Of a stretch of DNA of 47,286 nucleotides, positions 1-11,170 are shown piece by piece. Location of the stretch: positions 1 to 47,286 of the forward strand of contig MU404233.1 of assembly GCA_022695795.1 (NCBI GenBank), in the 5' to 3' direction. The notes beneath the pieces were generated by a model that ran no database searches, was not told the origin of the DNA, and worked only from the letters and a program-made list of their open reading frames with translations. Each line of letters begins with the position of its first letter. Position 1 is the first letter of the stretch. Origin of the DNA: Biscogniauxia marginata (lineage: Eukaryota > Ascomycota > Sordariomycetes > Xylariales > Xylariaceae). The position numbers and the translations under genes are program-made.

Positions 1-94
1 TTTTTAATTTTTTAATTTTTTAATTTTTTAATTTTTTAATTTTTTAATTTTTTAATTTTTTAATTTTTTAATTTTTTAATTTTTTAATTTTTTA
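1..94. repeat. (TTTTTTAA)n microsatellite
   Basis: An 8-base unit of six T and two A is repeated almost perfectly for nearly 12 copies from the first base of the window. The array probably continues to the left, outside the window. It is low-complexity DNA inside an AT-rich block, with no coding content. Confidence 0.95.
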
Positions 95-420
95 AAAAAT
101 ATAAATATATTATTTATAAATTAATTAATTTAAATTATACGTTAAAAAACTAAATATTTAATATAAAAAAGGTATTTAGTTTTTAAAACGTAAAATTAAA
201 AAATAATTTAAATAATAATAATTATTAATTAATTTTAATGCCGCGTAAATATTTTTTAATAATTAAAATTATAAAAATTATAAAAATTAACTTACTTGTT
301 TATATAGCTTACTCGCTTATAAAACACGCTAAGTTAAATCTTTATAAACCTAGTTTTATCTCGAGGTACTTATAAACTGCTTATAAAAAGTAGAGAGAAT
401 TATTAAACAAACAGGACATG
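95..420. repeat. AT-rich, RIP-like dispersed repeat at the left edge
   Basis: This stretch is nearly all A and T, with no open frame. Bases from about 121 to 260 closely resemble a stretch at about 35077-35200 in the subtelomeric block: both share a segment reading AACTAAATATTTAATATAA and then a TTTAAATAATAATAATTATT segment. Bases 307-326 carry the GCTTACTCGCTT motif that is the core of the minisatellite at 33122. It is therefore a mutated copy of a repeat shared with the chromosome end. Confidence 0.6.
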
Positions 421-2417
421 TAACATAGATTAAATCGAGGAAGACTCGAAAAAGCACCACTGTATTATAACAGACCACTAATGATGAATCAAACCTACGG
501 TTTACTGTTTAGGTATGACCTAGAATAAAGAAAGCATGAATCATGGGCTATACACTGCTGTTCTTATGTAGACATGTATGTATGTATCTTGCAGGGTAGA
601 TTGCCTTTGCCGGGGTGACTTGGTCAGCTTGAAGGTTGTGAATTGAAACCGTAGTCTGAATACGGTTTCAATAAAATACCTCGCCAGCCCAGAAGAGCAT
701 CAGTAGTAGACGCAAGGAGAGTACACCTGCAAATCGGCGATTTCTCGCTAATACGGCGTGCCAGAATATACGCCAGTTTGAGTTGTACATGTGCCGGTAG
801 CATTCCGGAACACGACGGCAGAGTGCTCGATGGGCGGCTATAGGTGATATGTATTGTATGTACATATAGTCACCCGAAACCGGGTTTCCGCAAGCCCCCT
901 TTTTAGTTTCCCCTTTAGGTCCGTTTTGAGGACAGCCAACGACGGCGTTTTATGATAGTGCGACGCCCCGAACGGATCTAATTATGCGGCCGTGAGTTGT
1001 CAGTCCTCACGGGCCCATGCTGGAACCCTTGATCGACCCAAGATCTGCCCGTCCATCGCTATGGATTGGGTATCTCGGGCTTCATACATTAGTCTCTTAG
1101 CGGGAGAAAGATCGCAGGGTACATGCAGAGGGGTCAGTGCGGATGACTATGCTAGGGACGTGAAAAGAGAATATGGGTTGTTGTAGAGTTGTTAGGTATA
1201 CTTCGCTGGGAAATGTAGGCATAGATTAATACAATGCATGCATGTAAGTTGGGTACCTACCTAGGCACATTGGTACATTACAATAACCTCTTGCCTACCG
1301 GTACCTATGTAAGAGGTACTTTTCGGTATTGCGAGAATGCCAAGGTACATATGACACCAAAGAATCCCACTATTCATTGGACTAACTAGATGCTTTAACG
1401 TGATAAGTCCGGCTAGGTGCATTCAGTACCTGCGTGACAATGTCGTGCGGGATATATCCGGCAGGGACGGAAAATGGTTGGTAATGAAGGAGGGCTAGTC
1501 TTAATAGGGGAAATTGGGCGCCAACGGGTGCCCATCTTGCTAGCCTTAGCGGTCCGGAGTCCACTAAAGGCGCTGAAGCCGCAGGATAGTACATACCCAA
1601 GGCACCCTAAAATCTCGACCCACGAATCTGGGCCCCTGGGTTAGGTTCACCTGCACCTTGGTTTTTTTGCCCCTCCATCTCGATTTGGATGCTGCATTCT
1701 TGTCATCTGCGTCCCGCCATCTCCTCTTCCGTCATCCATCTTGTGTTTTACTTTATTCTATTTCATAGTCCATGCATGCACCTCCTCTCTCCCCCCTTGC
1801 TCTTAATCCTTTCATCTCCCATTTCTTCTTCCTGCCTAATATCTGCCTCACCGATATCTTTGCTTTTCCGTCTCTCAGGAACACGTTTCCAAGAGACCAA
1901 CTTCCACCATAGCTTTCTCACTGTCGACAACGCATAAGCCAACCCATTTATAAAACCCCCTCCCCTCTATCTCGTCCTCTAACGGACCCTTCTCGAATCC
2001 TTAGACTTACTCTCCCGCCGCTCCCTTGATCTCGAGTACCAAAGGAAACAAGAGGACCATCGGGTTCCTTCTTCAAGTTCTCTGCTTTGTTGTTCTTGAC
2101 GCCCACGCGGTGTTTACATTAACGCAAAACCCCAGATTTCACCTACCAAAGCTTTAGTACCTCCCCCAAGTACATAGCATAGTGAATATAAGACACAGAA
2201 TTGTTCCAGCTTCCTGCTACCTCCCCATACGTTGATCATACTTCTTGCTACATTCTCATCTTCGCCCCAAACGAAAGACAGGAAAACTACTCTAGACCAA
2301 CAAACAACAAACAGCAACCTAGAATACCGCCCTCGAGTCTCAGTGAGCAAAAACAACACCCTTTTCTCCCTCTTCTCAAGCTTCGAGACGAATCTAACTC
2401 AGCTGCATTCTTGGAGA
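421..2417. other. Intergenic region, upstream of the first gene
   Basis: No supported gene lies here. Base composition becomes balanced at about 420. CT-rich tracts fill about 1670-2100, as is usual for promoters and leaders in filamentous fungi. A TATAAAA string at 1949-1955 could be the core promoter of the gene starting at 2418, but it is far upstream, so a long leader or a leader intron would be needed. Short CTAGGTACC-like palindromic words occur at about 1250-1320. A frame runs in from 2232, but the Met at 2418 starts the protein-like composition. Confidence 0.6.
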
Positions 2418-3257
2418 ATGGCGTACAACCAGTCAAACGTGCCCTCGAGCGACGAGCTTGCCGCGCTCTTCTCCCGCAACATGACCTTCCAACCGCAGCC
2501 GTTCCAGCCAGCTCCTCAGGAACAGCCGAAGCCGCAAAGCCCCGAACCAGAGCCAATCACATACTCCATCTCCCAACACTACCACCACTCCGCGCACATC
2601 GCTCATCAAAATGAGCCCCCCGCCGCTGCTGAACCCCCACGACCGTCGTCGGAACCCCCACAGTCGCAACAGCCGTCAGCGGAGCTGATTCTGAGCCAGC
2701 ACGGCGTCGACCCATCGGCGCTATCTGCATCACAGCTGCAGCTCTTCAAGACCGCCGACGACCCCCAGAAGATGCGCCTGATTGAGCTGTGGCGCATCTG
2801 CCCGCCGACGAACCCGCAGGACAACCCCGCCGTTGCGTGGACGAGCACGACGGTTGAGCAGGAAGAGCTGCTAGCCCAGCTGCGGTACGAGCAGAGACTA
2901 GCAGCCGAGGAGGAGCAGCGAAACTCGGTCATGAGTCTCGATGGCACGCCCCTGACCCCTGTCCAGACGATGGAGGGTCGCTGGGTTGCCACCTCTTCGT
3001 ATGTGGAGCCGTACATGATGTCCGGGTACGAGGAGCTCGCGCGCCGTGAGTACGAGGAGACCGCGAGACGGCAGTACGAGGAGGCCATGACCAGGCCTAA
3101 GGATGTCTACAGCCACTTCGGTGCCGCCGTCGGTGGACCTACCTACCGGCCGGCGACGGACCCGGTCTACAACGACAACTCCTGGGCGCGACAGCAGCAG
3201 GAGTCAATGGAGAACCAGTACGGCGCGTTCCAGCAGATGGGCGAGATGGAGCTCTAG
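2418..3257 (+). CDS. Uncharacterised Gln/Pro-rich fungal protein, 279 aa
   Basis: This is a single-exon gene. The ATG at 2418 is chosen because translation upstream of it (frame open from 2232) looks like leader sequence, while the protein starting MAYNQSN has clear composition bias. The first 110 residues are rich in Pro, Gln, Glu and Ser and are probably disordered. A more ordered centre around residues 113-135 contains LIELWRICPP. It is followed by a Glu/Gln/Arg-rich segment (about 145-165) and by repeated Tyr-Glu-Glu words (YEELARREYEETARRQYEEA region, about 214-235) that could form a charged helix. There is no signal peptide or membrane segment. I recognise no domain and assign no function. 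The gene stands alone on the plus strand, with the HET gene converging on it from 5115. A shadow frame on the opposite strand is rejected because it has no protein-like features. Confidence 0.8.
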   Translation: MAYNQSNVPSSDELAALFSRNMTFQPQPFQPAPQEQPKPQSPEPEPITYSISQHYHHSAHIAHQNEPPAAAEPPRPSSEPPQSQQPSAELILSQHGVDPSALSASQLQLFKTADDPQKMRLIELWRICPPTNPQDNPAVAWTSTTVEQEELLAQLRYEQRLAAEEEQRNSVMSLDGTPLTPVQTMEGRWVATSSYVEPYMMSGYEELARREYEETARRQYEEAMTRPKDVYSHFGAAVGGPTYRPATDPVYNDNSWARQQQESMENQYGAFQQMGEMEL

Positions 3258-3870
3258 ACCAGACCTTTGTACAACTATTGCCATTATTACTACTGTATAT
3301 AGCAGCTTCTTTTCTATTGCCGTCCCAATCGGGGGTCAGATCCCACAGCAGATCAGATCAGGTCAGTTCAGCATAGTGTAGCACAGCGCGTAGATAGATG
3401 ATAGTATACGATACGACAGGTACCTTGGCGGATATTCCGGATCAGGGGAAAAGTTGTCGACGCTGGCGAACGCGGCCGCAGTACGGGTACGAACAAATGG
3501 ATGAAGGAATTAGTACCGCATGTCATTGCACGGTCTAATCCTGTTTTCTTTTCTTCGAGGGAAAAAGGCAAAGAACGTCTTAAGGAAACTACTATCATCA
3601 GAGATGGGATTCTGCATATAACATAAAACTCCATGTCATGCTGGGAAGTCGAGGGGAAATTCTTTCTTGTCTTAAAGTCTTCTTTATGGTCTTCCCCCTT
3701 TTATCCCCCTTCGCTGTCTACATACCTATTCAGACGTCTTCGTCTCATCCCTGACCTCTTTCCACAGTGTATGGGCTAACTGACTTACCGTCTTATTTCC
3801 AGAGGCCAATAAAAATTTTTTCTTTCTTTTTCCAATTCATCTCTCCAGGAAGCGTGCGCGAGGTATGTAA

Positions 3871-3874
<4 letters not shown>

Positions 3875-3911
<37 letters not shown>
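3875..3911. repeat. Homopolymer T tract, 37 bases
   Basis: An uninterrupted run of 37 T follows GCCC. It may be a slipped poly-T tract or a retroposed poly-A tail on the other strand. No flanking duplication is evident, so a simple microsatellite is the safer reading. The exact length may be unreliable in the assembly. Confidence 0.95.
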
Positions 3912-4873
3912 CTCGATTCTAACTGTCAATATTTCCTGCCCCAACCTCCTACCCTCCCTTAAATTTCCCGTCTCTCCCCCTTTCACTATGTATACGTAAA
4001 CTACCTAGATACGCGGCAATGATATTCAGTCGCCTAGGTGAGTTATGCATGCACCAGCCCATAAATATCTAACCATCCAAAGAACAAAAAAGGGGCATTT
4101 ACGATCTCCCAGGAATGTTTAATTAGCCGATAGCTGCCGCTTTAGCTTATATAGTTCGTCGAAATCATAACCAATAAATAGATAAAATTCCAAATTGTAC
4201 GTTTGACATCGCCGCCCTAAGTGTTTCTGTCTTGCAAAGAGAAAGGGGGTAGGTAGAGAGGCCCGCTTGGGTGGGACAATTGGATACCAGGGGGGAGGGG
4301 GGCCCTTCAGATACGAGCTCGTAAGATACATTGAAATACTTTCCCCCACACACAAGTCGTAAGCTTTAAGCCTCTGGATATATTCTTATGTCATTGTAGA
4401 CGAAAAATGGGTTATGGCGCCGTAAGTATTAAGCAAAACCTCCAGGTAGGTTCGGGAAGCATGTTGGGGAGGGGGAGGGGGAAATATATCGCGCTGTGGT
4501 CTCCCTACCTCATCCCCTGTCTACTTGACCAATCTTATTAAGAGTTTCCTTACTATTAGGACCTTTTTATATAAGTCCATATTGATGCAAGTGTATATCT
4601 GTGTATGGATGTGCTATCATGTTTAACGATATATCAAGTTGGGCCATCTTATGAAACTTCCGTTACATTGAGAAGCCGCGGGATATTCTTTCTCTCCTAT
4701 TTCTGTACCCCTGAATCCAACTTAGAAATATGTGCCATCCAGAAAGGAAGTGCCAAGCAATAACTCCTGACCGAACACCGTTTGTATAGGCCATGTTTTC
4801 AGGTATTAAAAAACCCCTACGGAGAGGGCTACGAGTTACCAACCCCTAAAAGCACCTGGTATATCTTCTTCGA

Positions 4874-4896
4874 GGGGGAGGGGGTGGGGGGGGGGG
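4874..4896 (+). other. G-quadruplex-prone G tract
   Basis: Three G runs of 5, 5 and 11 bases are separated by single A and T bases. The last run is long enough to supply two G columns, so a four-column intramolecular quadruplex is possible. It lies in the convergent spacer, downstream of the HET gene's stop codon at 5115. Confidence 0.5.
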
Positions 4897-5114
4897 TGTT
4901 CATTTCCCCCACCCTTGCACCCATTTCACAACCGCACCTGTGCCTGTACCTACCTATATAAACTCGTAGTTCTCCTATTCAAGAGATATTGTGATCGATA
5001 AAGAGCGACATAGAGAGAGAGAAAGAGATAGAGAGAGATATTGATCGTATCCGAAGTCAAGGGACTCTGTCGATACATATATACATATATCCCTCCCAGC
5101 CCCCCTCGATCGGA

Positions 5115-7007
5115 TCAAGCAACCCTCACGGTAACCTCCCTCACAAGCCGCATCCTGACGAGCAACCTCCAAACCGCATCAAACAGCTCTGTGAGCCGGC
5201 GCCCGCGCTCGTCCCCCCGCCTCAAGCCCACCCTCGCGGGCTCGGGCGCGAACCGCTCCAGCCACAGCGCCTCGGCGCCGGCCTCGGCGGACGGCACAGC
5301 CGCCAGGCGCTGCCGCACCTTGCCGAGCCACATGTCGACCTCGAGGCGCAGCTCGGGGGGCTCGGTGTCGGGGTAGACGGCATCGCGGCGGAGGGAGTAC
5401 AGGCGCGCGTAGCGGGTGAGGCGGGGGAAGCACATGCGCGCCGTCTCGGCGTCGGCGCCGTCGCGCAGGAACGCGCGCACCAGGAAGCACACGATGTCGG
5501 CGAGGACGTGCGCCGTGAAGCTGCGGGCCACAGTCTCGAGGGACACGAGGATCATGTCGGCGGGGGGGCCGGCTGCTGGCGCGCACGAGGCGAGCGAGTA
5601 CGCGTGTTGCTGCGTCGTGGTCGTCGCGCTTGCGGCAGTGGTGTCGGCGTTGAGTTTGAGCTGGGCGGTTGGCGCCCTCAACGTCTCGGTTCCGTCTCCG
5701 ATATAGGGGAGTCGCAGCATCTCGTGTAGTGGGTCGCCGTACTCGAAGCAGGCTTGATGGATGAGGGGCGGATTCGATTTCAGGCTGGAAGATGGGCAAC
5801 AGCGGAGCAGGTAGTACCGGTTGCTATTATCAATAGCAACAGTGCTGTAGAGCTGAAGCACAGTCAGCTCGAGTAAGGGATCTGACGGACTGTATTGGAC
5901 ATTGGAAATAGCATGTTCAGGTGCCTTGTCGAAGTGTTCGATGAGTATCTTTCGGGGACAGCTCCAGTCTGGAACCCATGACGGTAGGTTAGAGATTGAT
6001 TGGCATTCATACCCTGATCTATATAGTAGATTGCTCCAACCATATGTAGGTCCAAGATATAAAGCCACCTTTGTGTAGACATCTACCACGTCGAGACCGT
6101 AATCCGGTACGATACCGTCAAGGGATACATCAACCGCTAGACCCAGTAGAGCGAAGACCTTGTCGCGCGGGTCCTCTGCCCTGCAATTGCGAGCAAGATC
6201 AAGCAAATAGAGAAATCTGCGTGGACGAGTATAGGTATGGAAATTGAAATATATGACGGCTGGGAGTGTAGAGTAGTCCCACGTTTTCGACATTGTAGAG
6301 AGATCGGATTGATTATTGACGAATGCATGCCATGGTATGGATTTATCGCCACAAATTAGAGTTGCCCTCCGAGCTAGAGCTACCTCCTGAAGAACCCATA
6401 TACGGTGGAAATACTCTCTAGCTAAGAAGTGTTTCAACGGGGGCTCGAATGTCACCGGATCATAACCCTTCTGAGACAAAGTAGAGAGTGTATCAAGACA
6501 CCAATCGCTCCTATTCGCAGCCTCCCCAACGTAGATAAGGACTTTGTGTGCTCCGGAGTAAATATGTGGCATCAACTGAACCTGATGTCCGCGTTCCTTG
6601 ATGTTATCCTGATCGATGCATACGGCGTCGATCCACACGTTGCGGTAGCTGTACAACCTGCGTATGCGCTTCAGCGCAGTCTGACAATTGCGTGTAACGC
6701 GAAAAGGCTTTCCAGATATGAGAATTATCTCAAGTTTATCAGAATTGCCAGTTTCATCGGCCCAGGAATAAGAGATTGCTTCGTATTCCGGTTTAGCAGA
6801 TAAGTCTTGAATAATAACCTCGCATTGTATATCCTCATCGAACGTGCCTGGTAATAACCGAAGTAGCCGGATCTCAGAGCGGTGTTTGATCGGAGGAAGA
6901 AGAGGGGGCTTTGTGAGCCCTGCGAATGAACCGCAACGCCGACAACTTTCTATGCCATCGAAGGAAACCAGATCGAGTCGACGGCAGGAATTGTCATGCC
7001 ATTCCAT
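5115..7007 (-). CDS. HET-domain (heterokaryon incompatibility) protein, 630 aa
   Basis: This is a single open frame starting from ATG at 7007. Residues about 76-210 form the HET domain (PF06985): YEAISYSW near the start, then VWIDAVCIDQDN at about 124-135, a following region with IYSGAHKVLIYVGE, and RIWVLQEVA near 203-210. HET proteins control non-self recognition after hyphal fusion, and activated forms trigger cell death. Many paralogues in fungi have unknown partners. The N-terminus has a Cys-containing segment (C8, C22, C25) before the domain. The C-terminal 250 residues are not recognisable, and their coding DNA (about 5180-5620) is much richer in G and C than the HET-domain part. No membrane segment is evident. 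The family call is firm; the biological role of this copy is unknown. Confidence 0.93.
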   Translation of the reverse strand: MEWHDNSCRRLDLVSFDGIESCRRCGSFAGLTKPPLLPPIKHRSEIRLLRLLPGTFDEDIQCEVIIQDLSAKPEYEAISYSWADETGNSDKLEIILISGKPFRVTRNCQTALKRIRRLYSYRNVWIDAVCIDQDNIKERGHQVQLMPHIYSGAHKVLIYVGEAANRSDWCLDTLSTLSQKGYDPVTFEPPLKHFLAREYFHRIWVLQEVALARRATLICGDKSIPWHAFVNNQSDLSTMSKTWDYSTLPAVIYFNFHTYTRPRRFLYLLDLARNCRAEDPRDKVFALLGLAVDVSLDGIVPDYGLDVVDVYTKVALYLGPTYGWSNLLYRSGYECQSISNLPSWVPDWSCPRKILIEHFDKAPEHAISNVQYSPSDPLLELTVLQLYSTVAIDNSNRYYLLRCCPSSSLKSNPPLIHQACFEYGDPLHEMLRLPYIGDGTETLRAPTAQLKLNADTTAASATTTTQQHAYSLASCAPAAGPPADMILVSLETVARSFTAHVLADIVCFLVRAFLRDGADAETARMCFPRLTRYARLYSLRRDAVYPDTEPPELRLEVDMWLGKVRQRLAAVPSAEAGAEALWLERFAPEPARVGLRRGDERGRRLTELFDAVWRLLVRMRLVREVTVRVA

Positions 7008-7509
7008 TTTACCTAGATTACCTAGATGACTTAAACTTTGATTTTAATACCGTTGAGAAGAGCAGTACGCTTACGAAAACCGGATATTATAACGTTAATG
7101 AAGATAGAGGAACGGGGCTATTCAGGACGTAAGCTGGGAGGGCGGTGCACCTAACATCTGCATGCTGTCAGCATTAGTGTCGTGCGAATCCCTTTACCTG
7201 CCCAGTAGGTGGCCTCATAGGCCCATTGGCTGTAGTGAGAATTTGATCTAGATAGTCGTAGGAATGACGGGACTGCGCTTCTGTCTATATGCAGAACACC
7301 ATGTATCGAAACATCCAGGTATTCTCTGAGTCCTGTTAAAAAGGTAGTATTATCCTTCAGGTTCAAATAAGGGCCCAGCGAAGTATATCTCATATGTCTA
7401 TGTCTTTTAAGCAACGTGATAAATAAGGCATGGGTGAAGCCTCTGTTTTTCTCGTTTCTGTAGAGTCGCCGCATGCGGGAGGGTTAGAGACTTCTGGGCA
7501 TAGATACAA
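7008..7509. other. Intergenic, promoter of the HET gene and 3' end of the J-protein gene
   Basis: Both flanking genes are on the minus strand, so this 0.5 kb holds the HET gene's promoter and the J-protein gene's 3' untranslated end. No clear TATA box, repeat or RNA gene is seen. Confidence 0.6.
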
Positions 7510-8942
7510 TCATCGTTTCTTGTTTCTCCTCTTTGCCTTACCGCCGCTCTGTGCCTGGCTGCTAGTCGTCCTGGGCTTCGGGAGATCCTCGACGCTCTTC
7601 TCCAGAAACTCGAAACCCTCAGCAGAGTCCGTCGAAGGAGTTCGCTGGGGTGGATCCGAGTCTTCATCGTCGTCCGCAACCTCCTCGACCTCATCTTCTC
7701 CAGTTTCATCTGAATCCTCGGCGCCTCTTTTGCCGATAACCTTACCGATAGTTGCAGTATATATCCAACCCGGCAACTTGAAGAGCGCGGTATCTTTCAA
7801 CGTGGGCTTCGGCAGCTCATTAGGCTATCAATCGTTAGCGTTGTCACTATTCATCCTTGGGTCTGGAGTTGCTCACATCAAGAAGGAACTCGCCAATGTT
7901 CCCGTCAGCATCTTCCTGCTCCAGATACACGTCGCCCAGAGAATCAACGACTAGGATCTTCCCATTCTCGGCCACAACCCTCTTCTTCGAACCAGTGGGG
8001 CTCGATCCTTGTGTTTGTGGCACAGGCGTTGCGCTGCCGCTAGCCTGCTGTTTACCACGACCTCTGCCCCGGCTGGGCCGTTTACCGTCCTTACCAGACT
8101 CCTTGCGCACATCTCGCTCTTGCATGCGACGCTGCTTACGATTCATAGGCATTGGAACCTGCTCATCGTCTGCTGGCGGCGGGGGTGGGGGAGCTGCAGC
8201 GGCGGCAGCATCCACTCCTGGGATGCCTAGGTTATCACCCCAAGCAGCATGACGCGCAAATTTGATGTACCGTTCAACAAACTCGCGCTGACGCTTCCAG
8301 CTCATATATAGGGCCAAGTAGTGGAAGCCTCCCCCACCTACAAGCAAACAGCCTAGTAGCACCGTGCCTAGTCCTGGTCTGTAACGGCTGTAATAGTATT
8401 CCGTGCCCTTCCAGACGGGAAAACCGTTAGCCAAGAAGTGATCGTATCGGTCACGGCCAGGTCCACGAAGAACATTGGTAACGAGAGATAGACGAGTCTG
8501 GCGTTCCGAGGCTTTCTTGATGGCAGCCTTGATCTCAGCTTGGGTAGGAGGCTTGGCCACGGTCACGCCTGGCTTCTTCTTGTCGCCCTTGGCCTTGTTC
8601 AGTTTCGTGCGTTCGGCACTCAGCTGCTGCTTGACCTTATCCGGATGCAAGGCCTTCGATTTCCTCTTATACGCCTTATTAATTTCATCTTGGGTGGCGG
8701 ATGGAGTGACACCAAGGAAGTCGTAGAATGTGACGTCGGGACCTTCGTAGGCGGCAATCTCGTCGCGTACGCGGAAGATCTCGCGGTCTGCAATGATGTT
8801 GACAGGGTAGTTAGAAAATCTATGCGAGCACATAGTGTAGATAAATGGTAAGTGAGGACTGTCACATACCTTCCTTAGACCATGCCGACGCGAGGGGCGT
8901 AAGGAGGGCCAGGAGGCCGATTGAAACGATGGGAAATCTCAT
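7510..8942 (-). CDS. ERJ5: ER membrane J-domain protein, Erj5-like, 432 aa, 3 exons
   Basis: Exons run 8942-8870, 8787-7877 and 7824-7510; all joins keep frame and use GT...AG (donors GTATGT and GTGAGC; branch-like GCTAAC in the second intron). The first exon gives a signal peptide of about 20 residues ending in ASA, followed by WSKED. The J domain (about 43-145) has HPD at 72-74 and carries a Lys-rich insertion between the HPD and its C-terminal part. A Gly-rich membrane segment lies at about 163-185. The rest is a long charged tail with Ala/Pro and Arg/Gly-rich patches, ending in basic GGKAKRRNKKR. This is the layout of fungal Erj5, an ER-resident Hsp40 that stimulates the lumenal Hsp70 (BiP/Kar2) and supports folding. 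The start is fixed by the signal peptide; the frame beginning at 8833 is intron read-through. Confidence 0.92.
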
Positions 8943-10017
8943 CGTCGCATGCCACCGTTTTTGGTGCACAAAATGGCGGATCGACTACTTAATATAAGAA
9001 AGAGAAAACTATGGCGACCGGGCCTGGGGAGAGAAGAGTAGAAAAGAAGGTGACTAGCGAAGTAAGCCACTGGAATGTGGTGTACCTTGCTATTGTAGGT
9101 ACCGACGTATTAATTCCGCAGCATGTCCATGTGTTGTTGTACAGAACATGAATTTCGTGAAGGGGGAAAACAATAAAAATTTACGTTAGTTCAATTGCAA
9201 GGTGTCGACATCGAGGTTAATCCCCGTGGAGAACAGGCCTTAGCTCTGCGTAATCTGGGGCTAGAACGTAATAAGTTAGGCTAGTCTGGGCTAGCTCCAA
9301 AGCTTGGTTTTCCATTAACCTAAACCCGAAGGCCCCTACTATGTAGGTAGGCACCTAGGTAGGCACCTAGGTGCCTAGGTATCAATTCTATTCATGTACA
9401 GCACCTACTCTCACCAACCATAACGAAACATACCTAACACAATGCCGTCCGTCCTTACCGAATAAGCCATGGTTACTTCTCATTGATCCTGGCTGCAAGA
9501 AGAAGGCATTAGAATCATGAGGTCGAAGTCATTGATAAGACATTTACCCCGCCTGCTTGAATACTCATGTCACTTGCGATGTGAAGTGAATACCTATTCA
9601 GTAAGCTACCTGCTGATCAATATTGGAAACTTTCTCTTGGAGGGCTTATATCTTGGATAGGGAGTTTGGCCTCGCTAATTGTCTAAATTTGGCACCTAAA
9701 GAGGTGAGTTTCTAGGTTAGCGGCAGACCCGAGCAAATAATGTTCGTACATGTATGACTATGGAGGGATTAATTATTCTATACAGGCAACACAATGTACA
9801 CTATGTCTGTGAACCGGAGGGTTGGTGCCATCATGGGAGACGTAAGTCCAGAGTTTCGTAAAGCAAGCATTTATTTCACTTCTACGTCAACAGTATCGGA
9901 TACATGTATGTCCGATAAAGGCAGCCATCCTCCACCAGTCATTATTATTAAAGCCAGCTGAAACAGATCCTCAGCCTCGATAGGTATTATCGCAGTGCAA
10001 ATATCGAATCGGGGTAC
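8943..10017. other. Intergenic, promoter of the J-protein gene
   Basis: No gene is supported. A dense cluster of CCTAGGT and AGGCACC words lies at about 9338-9381 and is listed separately. The rest is ordinary non-coding sequence, with the 3' end of the WW-domain gene at the right edge. Confidence 0.6.
9338..9381. repeat. Cluster of palindromic AGGCACCTAGGT words
   Basis: The unit AGGCACCTAGGT occurs tandemly twice, with GTAGGT before it and GTGCCTAGGTAT after it, so the array reads partly as an inverted repeat centred on CCTAGG. Similar CTAGGTACC words occur singly at about 1250-1320. The function is unknown; it may be a protein-binding site cluster or simply slipped short repeats. Confidence 0.7.
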
Positions 10018-11170
10018 TCAGTCGTCATATGCGTCTTCGTACTCCTCTTCATACTCCTCGCGGGCCTCCTCCAGCTCTTCCTCCTCACTGCTGCTGGCAG
10101 AAGAATCGTTGGCAGCAGCTAGAGCCTCCTCGTAGTCCTCGCGGGCTGAGCGGACGGACTCGCGATCACTCTGGTCAACGTACTCACCCTCGGCATTGTA
10201 TGCGGGCTCGTACACCGGGGCTGGGGCTGGGGCTGGGGCAGTGGCGTAGTGCCCCTCCCGGCGTTGCTCGTCGTCTGAAGAATCATCTGTGAATTTGTCA
10301 GTGACCAAACTTGAAAGCTGGCCATGGCGATAAACGAGATAGGGGGTTCAGGGGACTTACCCAAGGCGTTAGCTAGCAAGGCGCCACCAATCACGCCAGC
10401 GGCCACGCCACCGGCGGCATACATGGGTCCACTGTGTCCTTTCTTCTTCTTTTCCTTCTTCTCCTTGTTGCCATCTCCCCCGTAACCACCGTGGCCCTCA
10501 CCTGAGTAGTGTTCATAACCGGAACCGCGACCACCATGGTCACCATAGCCAGAGCCTTGGCCGCCATGACCGCCATAACTAGAATCATAGCCTCCATGAC
10601 CAAATCCGTGACCTTCAATGCTACCATAGCTGGGCGCAGGCGCACCATGTGAGGAATACCCGGGTTCCCCTTGCGACCCCCAACCTCTATTATCGCCTCC
10701 TGGATGGGCGCCTGGTACCTCCCACTGCGAGCGACCGGTGGCTTGTTCGACGTAGTACCATCGCTGGTAATGTTGATCATATTGCGGGAGCCACCCAGCC
10801 GGGATAGGAGGCTTGTCCGGCGGCGGTGAGTAGACAGGTCCTCCGCTAGGAGGCGGGGGGCTGCTATATTGTTGTGGATTCTGCCCTTGATAGCCTCCAG
10901 GGGAAGGAGGCGGGGGACTGCTGTATGACGATTGGTGCTGTCCCTGAGACTGGTTATAGTTGCCGCCGTACTGTTGCGACGGGGGTGGATATTGTTGCTG
11001 GGCTGCGATGATAATCAGGTTGGGTTATCCACTTTATAGTGATGACCAAGTCGGCGTCATAATGAGATTTGGTCTTACTGACATGGATAGTAGTCTCGCT
11101 CTCGTTCGTTCTTATCAGCGCCTAGGTCCAGCTCATCGAGCTTGCTAGTGAGCTTGTTGAAGAAAGACAT
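10018..11170 (-). CDS. WW-domain protein with glycine-zipper segment, 332 aa, 3 exons
   Basis: Exons run 11170-11083, 11002-10361 and 10286-10018, in frame. The first donor is GTCAGT (weak), chosen because only it joins MSFFNKL...DYYP to the Gln/Pro-rich second exon; the second intron uses GTAAGT...ACAG. Order along the protein: a short charged N-terminus (1-29), a Pro/Gln/Tyr-rich stretch (30-95), a WW domain (about 97-126; W100, aromatic RWYYVEQ, W123 and the closing P126), a Gly/Ser/His/Tyr-rich low-complexity region, a basic KEKKEKKKK patch, a small-residue hydrophobic segment (YAAGGVAAGVIGGALLANAL) of glycine-zipper type that could insert in or associate with a membrane, and a strongly acidic Glu/Asp tail. 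WW domains bind Pro-rich ligands such as PPxY; the ligand is unknown. It is divergent from the metacaspase gene, whose N-terminus is itself Pro/Tyr-rich. Confidence 0.88.

Larger units (their letters stand above)
3258..5114. other. Convergent intergenic region with simple repeats
   Basis: No gene is supported between the ends of two converging genes. The stretch holds a run of 37 T (3875-3911), CT-rich patches, a G-run cluster at 4874-4896, and a purine GA-rich microsatellite at about 5010-5040. The small frames on either strand lack protein-like composition and start in low-complexity sequence. Confidence 0.7.

Noticed and set aside
2232..2417. N-terminal extension of the first gene
   Set aside because: The frame is open but reads as leader sequence (Asn/Thr/Ser mixture with no pattern), while the protein composition changes at the Met at 2418.
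5179..5799. Long minus-strand frame rich in Arg and Pro overlapping the HET gene
   Set aside because: It is the shifted frame of the GC-rich 3' part of the HET gene; composition (RRR/PPP runs) is typical of a GC-rich shadow.
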